Assembly: GCA_003154335.1 (NCBI GenBank)
Contig: PMDE01000069.1
Location: forward strand, 1-7,568
Source of the DNA: Methanoregula sp.
Lineage (GTDB): Archaea > Halobacteriota > Methanomicrobia > Methanomicrobiales > Methanospirillaceae
DNA: 7,568 bases
Direction: 5' to 3'
In this document: positions 6,205 to 7,568 of the stretch, one piece after another
Position numbering within the stretch: position 1 is the first letter of the stretch
How the letters are laid out: every line of letters begins with the position of its first letter
Position numbers and translations under genes: made by a program
The notes under the pieces: generated by a model
Seen by the model: only the letters and a program-made list of their open reading frames with translations
Told to the model about the DNA's origin: nothing
The model's database searches: none

Positions 6205-7378
6205 TATCCACCCGTTCTCCCCGGCGTTCCGGGTCCATCGCAAATACTTCGAGCCCGGGTACAATCACTCTTACCACCGGAATGCCGATCTCTTCGCGGG
6301 TCAGGTCAACGACGATAACCCGGTCAAGCCCCTTCTGGTTCAGCGCTTCGATGATAAAACGGATATCGGTGAGGAAGTCATCGCTATCACAGGACTTGAT
6401 CCGGGTATAGTCCGCCTGACCGTTATCCCTGAACCAGTACGCATTTATCCGCTTTGCCCGCTCATAGCCCATCTTTTTCCTGAGCTCGGCAAGGGTTGTA
6501 TCTTCCCGTGCGCCGTGAATCTGGGTGAGCCTGCTCTGTGCAACCTCAGTGAGTGCCCGCATTACAGCAATCCGTGCACTGGTATGGGTCCCTATCCCGA
6601 TGGTAAGCAGCATGGGATCCTTAAGGAGGACATCGTCTGCGACCGCAGCCATGGTCGGTATCCCGATGTCACTTGTGATATCCCTCACACTGACTTCAAC
6701 CTGTGCATCGGTAAATTTTTTCTGCATATCGAGGCACGTCTGGTCATCGATATTTACAACCGATGAACCGGTATCCCGCGAAGCCTCGACCAGCGACCAG
6801 GCATCCCGTTCGATTACCTCGGAGAGGGCGTGAAAGATGGCCTCTTCCATGGTATTGCCGGAGGCCAGCCCATTAGTGTTGGTACGGAAGATCTGGCGAA
6901 ACTTCTGGGGAAGCGGGTGAAAGACCGCATGTGCAGGAACAATGACAGGCACATCGTTTGCGATATCAAACCCTTCAATCCAGGGAATAAGCCGGTCCAC
7001 ATCGGCATCCTTGGGAAGGATCAGGTCTTTTGGATCAAGGACCCGTCCGTGTGCAAGCATCTCCTGGTAGGGTGCGAGGTGAATCCTCCGGTCGTGCAAT
7101 TCCGAGGAATATCGTTCGATGCCTTCCATGATTGCTGATATCCTTGATTCCTCCACGGTCGCCCCTTTGCCATTATACACCGTGATTGCACCTGCTTCTG
7201 CAGTCGGGCGGATACAGGAGAAGACCGGAATGCCTATCCGGTCAAGGTTGGTAATATCCGCAACTCTCGTAATCCCGGCGGCCGGTACTTTGGGTTCAAT
7301 CCGGGCAAGAGTCTCTTCCAGCGGAGCAGCACGCTGAGTTTCGAGGTTGTAGGTCTTTTTGCAGGATTTCAACTGCAT
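6167..7378 (-). CDS. ycaO: YcaO-type McrA-glycine thioamidation enzyme
   Basis: An ATP-dependent cyclodehydratase-like enzyme of 403 residues that activates a backbone amide by phosphorylation and, with TfuA and a sulfide source, forms the thioglycine of McrA. The N-terminal region AGITRVADITNLDRIGIPVF (34-53) is typical of the archaeal group. ATP/Mg-binding motifs are visible: SRISAIMEGIERYS at 78-91 (E85, E88), SEVIERDA at 186-193 (E187, E190), and ALTEVAQSR at 275-283 (E278, Q281, R283). The C-terminus has IPVVRVIVPGLEVF (366-379) and no PxPxP tail of the azoline-forming YcaOs, as expected for a thioamide enzyme. The start at ATG 7378 has GGTGA (7388-7384) five bases upstream; the in-frame GTG at 7435 has no such support. 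tfuA overlaps its 3' end. No mcr gene is in the window, so the target is encoded elsewhere. Confidence 0.9.
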   Translation of the reverse strand: MQLKSCKKTYNLETQRAAPLEETLARIEPKVPAAGITRVADITNLDRIGIPVFSCIRPTAEAGAITVYNGKGATVEESRISAIMEGIERYSSELHDRRIHLAPYQEMLAHGRVLDPKDLILPKDADVDRLIPWIEGFDIANDVPVIVPAHAVFHPLPQKFRQIFRTNTNGLASGNTMEEAIFHALSEVIERDAWSLVEASRDTGSSVVNIDDQTCLDMQKKFTDAQVEVSVRDITSDIGIPTMAAVADDVLLKDPMLLTIGIGTHTSARIAVMRALTEVAQSRLTQIHGAREDTTLAELRKKMGYERAKRINAYWFRDNGQADYTRIKSCDSDDFLTDIRFIIEALNQKGLDRVIVVDLTREEIGIPVVRVIVPGLEVFAMDPERRGERVDNAQNHRLSRPKS

Positions 7379-7383
7379 GTGAG

Positions 7384-7388
7384 TCACC
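7384..7388 (-). promoter_or_regulatory. Ribosome binding site of ycaO
   Basis: GGTGA on the minus strand lies five bases before ATG 7378 and pairs with the UCACC of the 16S rRNA 3' end. It decides the start in favour of 7378 over GTG 7435. Confidence 0.6.
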
Positions 7389-7456
7389 GTATTTTTTTGA
7401 CAGAATGGCGGAATCGTAAGGGATCCACGCCTCACATCGTTACTAAAAATATTCCG

Positions 7457-7504
7457 TGCCGGGGTTTATACACTTTGATTGGTGTGCCCTTTGCTGCCGG
7501 GGTT
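7457..7504. repeat. Two direct copies of a 10-base motif at the ycaO promoter
   Basis: TGCCGGGGTT occurs at 7457-7466 and again at 7495-7504, 38 bases apart. On the minus strand (AACCCCGGCA) one copy overlaps the end of the TATA element and the other lies about 25 bases upstream of it. Two exact copies in a 130-base promoter region are unlikely by chance and could be regulator-binding half-sites. Confidence 0.4.
7465..7470 (-). promoter_or_regulatory. TATA box candidate of the ycaO-tfuA operon
   Basis: The minus strand reads CAAAGTGTATAAACC, a TATAAA preceded by an A-rich BRE-like stretch. Initiation would be expected near 7440, giving a leader of about 60 bases before ATG 7378. A second AT stretch (AATATTTTTAG, 7453-7443) is an alternative. 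Confidence 0.4.
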
Positions 7505-7506
7505 GT

Positions 7507-7519
7507 CCTTCTTTGAAGG
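7507..7519. other. Small hairpin after the right-edge gene
   Basis: CCTTC (7507-7511) and GAAGG (7515-7519) form a five-base-pair stem with loop TTT, four bases past the stop of the minus-strand gene at the right edge. No T tract follows on the minus strand, so it would be a weak terminator at best. Confidence 0.25.
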
Positions 7520-7523
7520 GCTC

Positions 7524-7568
7524 TTACCCGCTCACGAGCATCAACCCGCCAATCAGGATCAGTACCCC
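7524..7568 (-). CDS. C-terminal end of a hydrophobic, probably membrane, protein (cut by window edge)
   Basis: The minus-strand frame from the right edge reads GVLILIGGLMLVSG and then TAA at 7526-7524. These fourteen residues look like the last part of a membrane helix. The 145 bases between this stop and the ycaO start hold a promoter, so the two genes need not be cotranscribed. Family cannot be assigned from so short a piece, and chance is possible. Confidence 0.45.
   Translation of the reverse strand, partial: GVLILIGGLMLVSG

Noticed and set aside
6191..6766. 191-codon plus-strand frame antisense to ycaO and tfuA
   Set aside because: The minus-strand genes show conserved motifs throughout; the plus-strand product matches nothing and has no ribosome binding site of note.

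Overview
The window comes from a methanogenic archaeon. Its most informative genes are a YcaO-TfuA pair of the type that thioamidates a glycine of methyl-coenzyme M reductase (McrA) and a complete coenzyme F420-reducing hydrogenase large subunit (FrhA). Supporting signs are TATA-like promoter elements, oligo-T tracts at gene ends, GGTGA-type ribosome binding sites and an archaeal-style lipoprotein. The GC-rich coding sequence and AT-rich gaps, with an FrhA resembling the Methanosarcina/Methanomicrobiales form, suggest order Methanomicrobiales, possibly near Methanoregula. That placement is inference from memory of the families, not from a search.

Layout. (1) Bases 1-2104, plus strand: a tight three-gene run of hisC (5' end cut off by the window), an AK6/Fap7-type P-loop kinase overlapping it by four bases (ATGA), and a CDP-alcohol phosphotransferase whose ATG directly abuts the kinase stop codon. 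(2) Bases 2105-2506: a 400-base convergent gap with terminator-like signals and no convincing gene. (3) Bases 2507-3874, minus strand: frhA standing alone, without frhD, frhG or frhB. (4) Bases 3875-4420: an AT-rich gap holding divergent control regions and an inverted repeat. (5) Bases 4421-5143, plus strand: a lipoprotein with a dense 12-cysteine segment and a probable beta-sandwich domain, probably read from a leaderless mRNA. (6) Bases 5144-5550: a convergent gap with oligo-T terminators and one doubtful 38-codon ORF. (7) Bases 5551-7378, minus strand: ycaO then tfuA, overlapping by 38 bases. (8) Bases 7379-7568: the ycaO promoter region with a 10-base direct repeat, then the last 14 codons of a hydrophobic minus-strand protein cut by the right edge.

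How the genes relate. hisC serves histidine synthesis, the kinase nucleotide or ribosome-assembly functions, and the phosphotransferase ether-lipid headgroup synthesis; they share a transcript more clearly than a pathway. FrhA (H2 oxidation with F420) and YcaO-TfuA (MCR maturation) both belong to methanogenesis but sit in separate transcription units. No mobile element, CRISPR array, rRNA or tRNA was seen. I found no clearly new multi-gene system. The points most worth following up are the orphan frhA, the cysteine-rich lipoprotein, and the direct repeat at the ycaO promoter.
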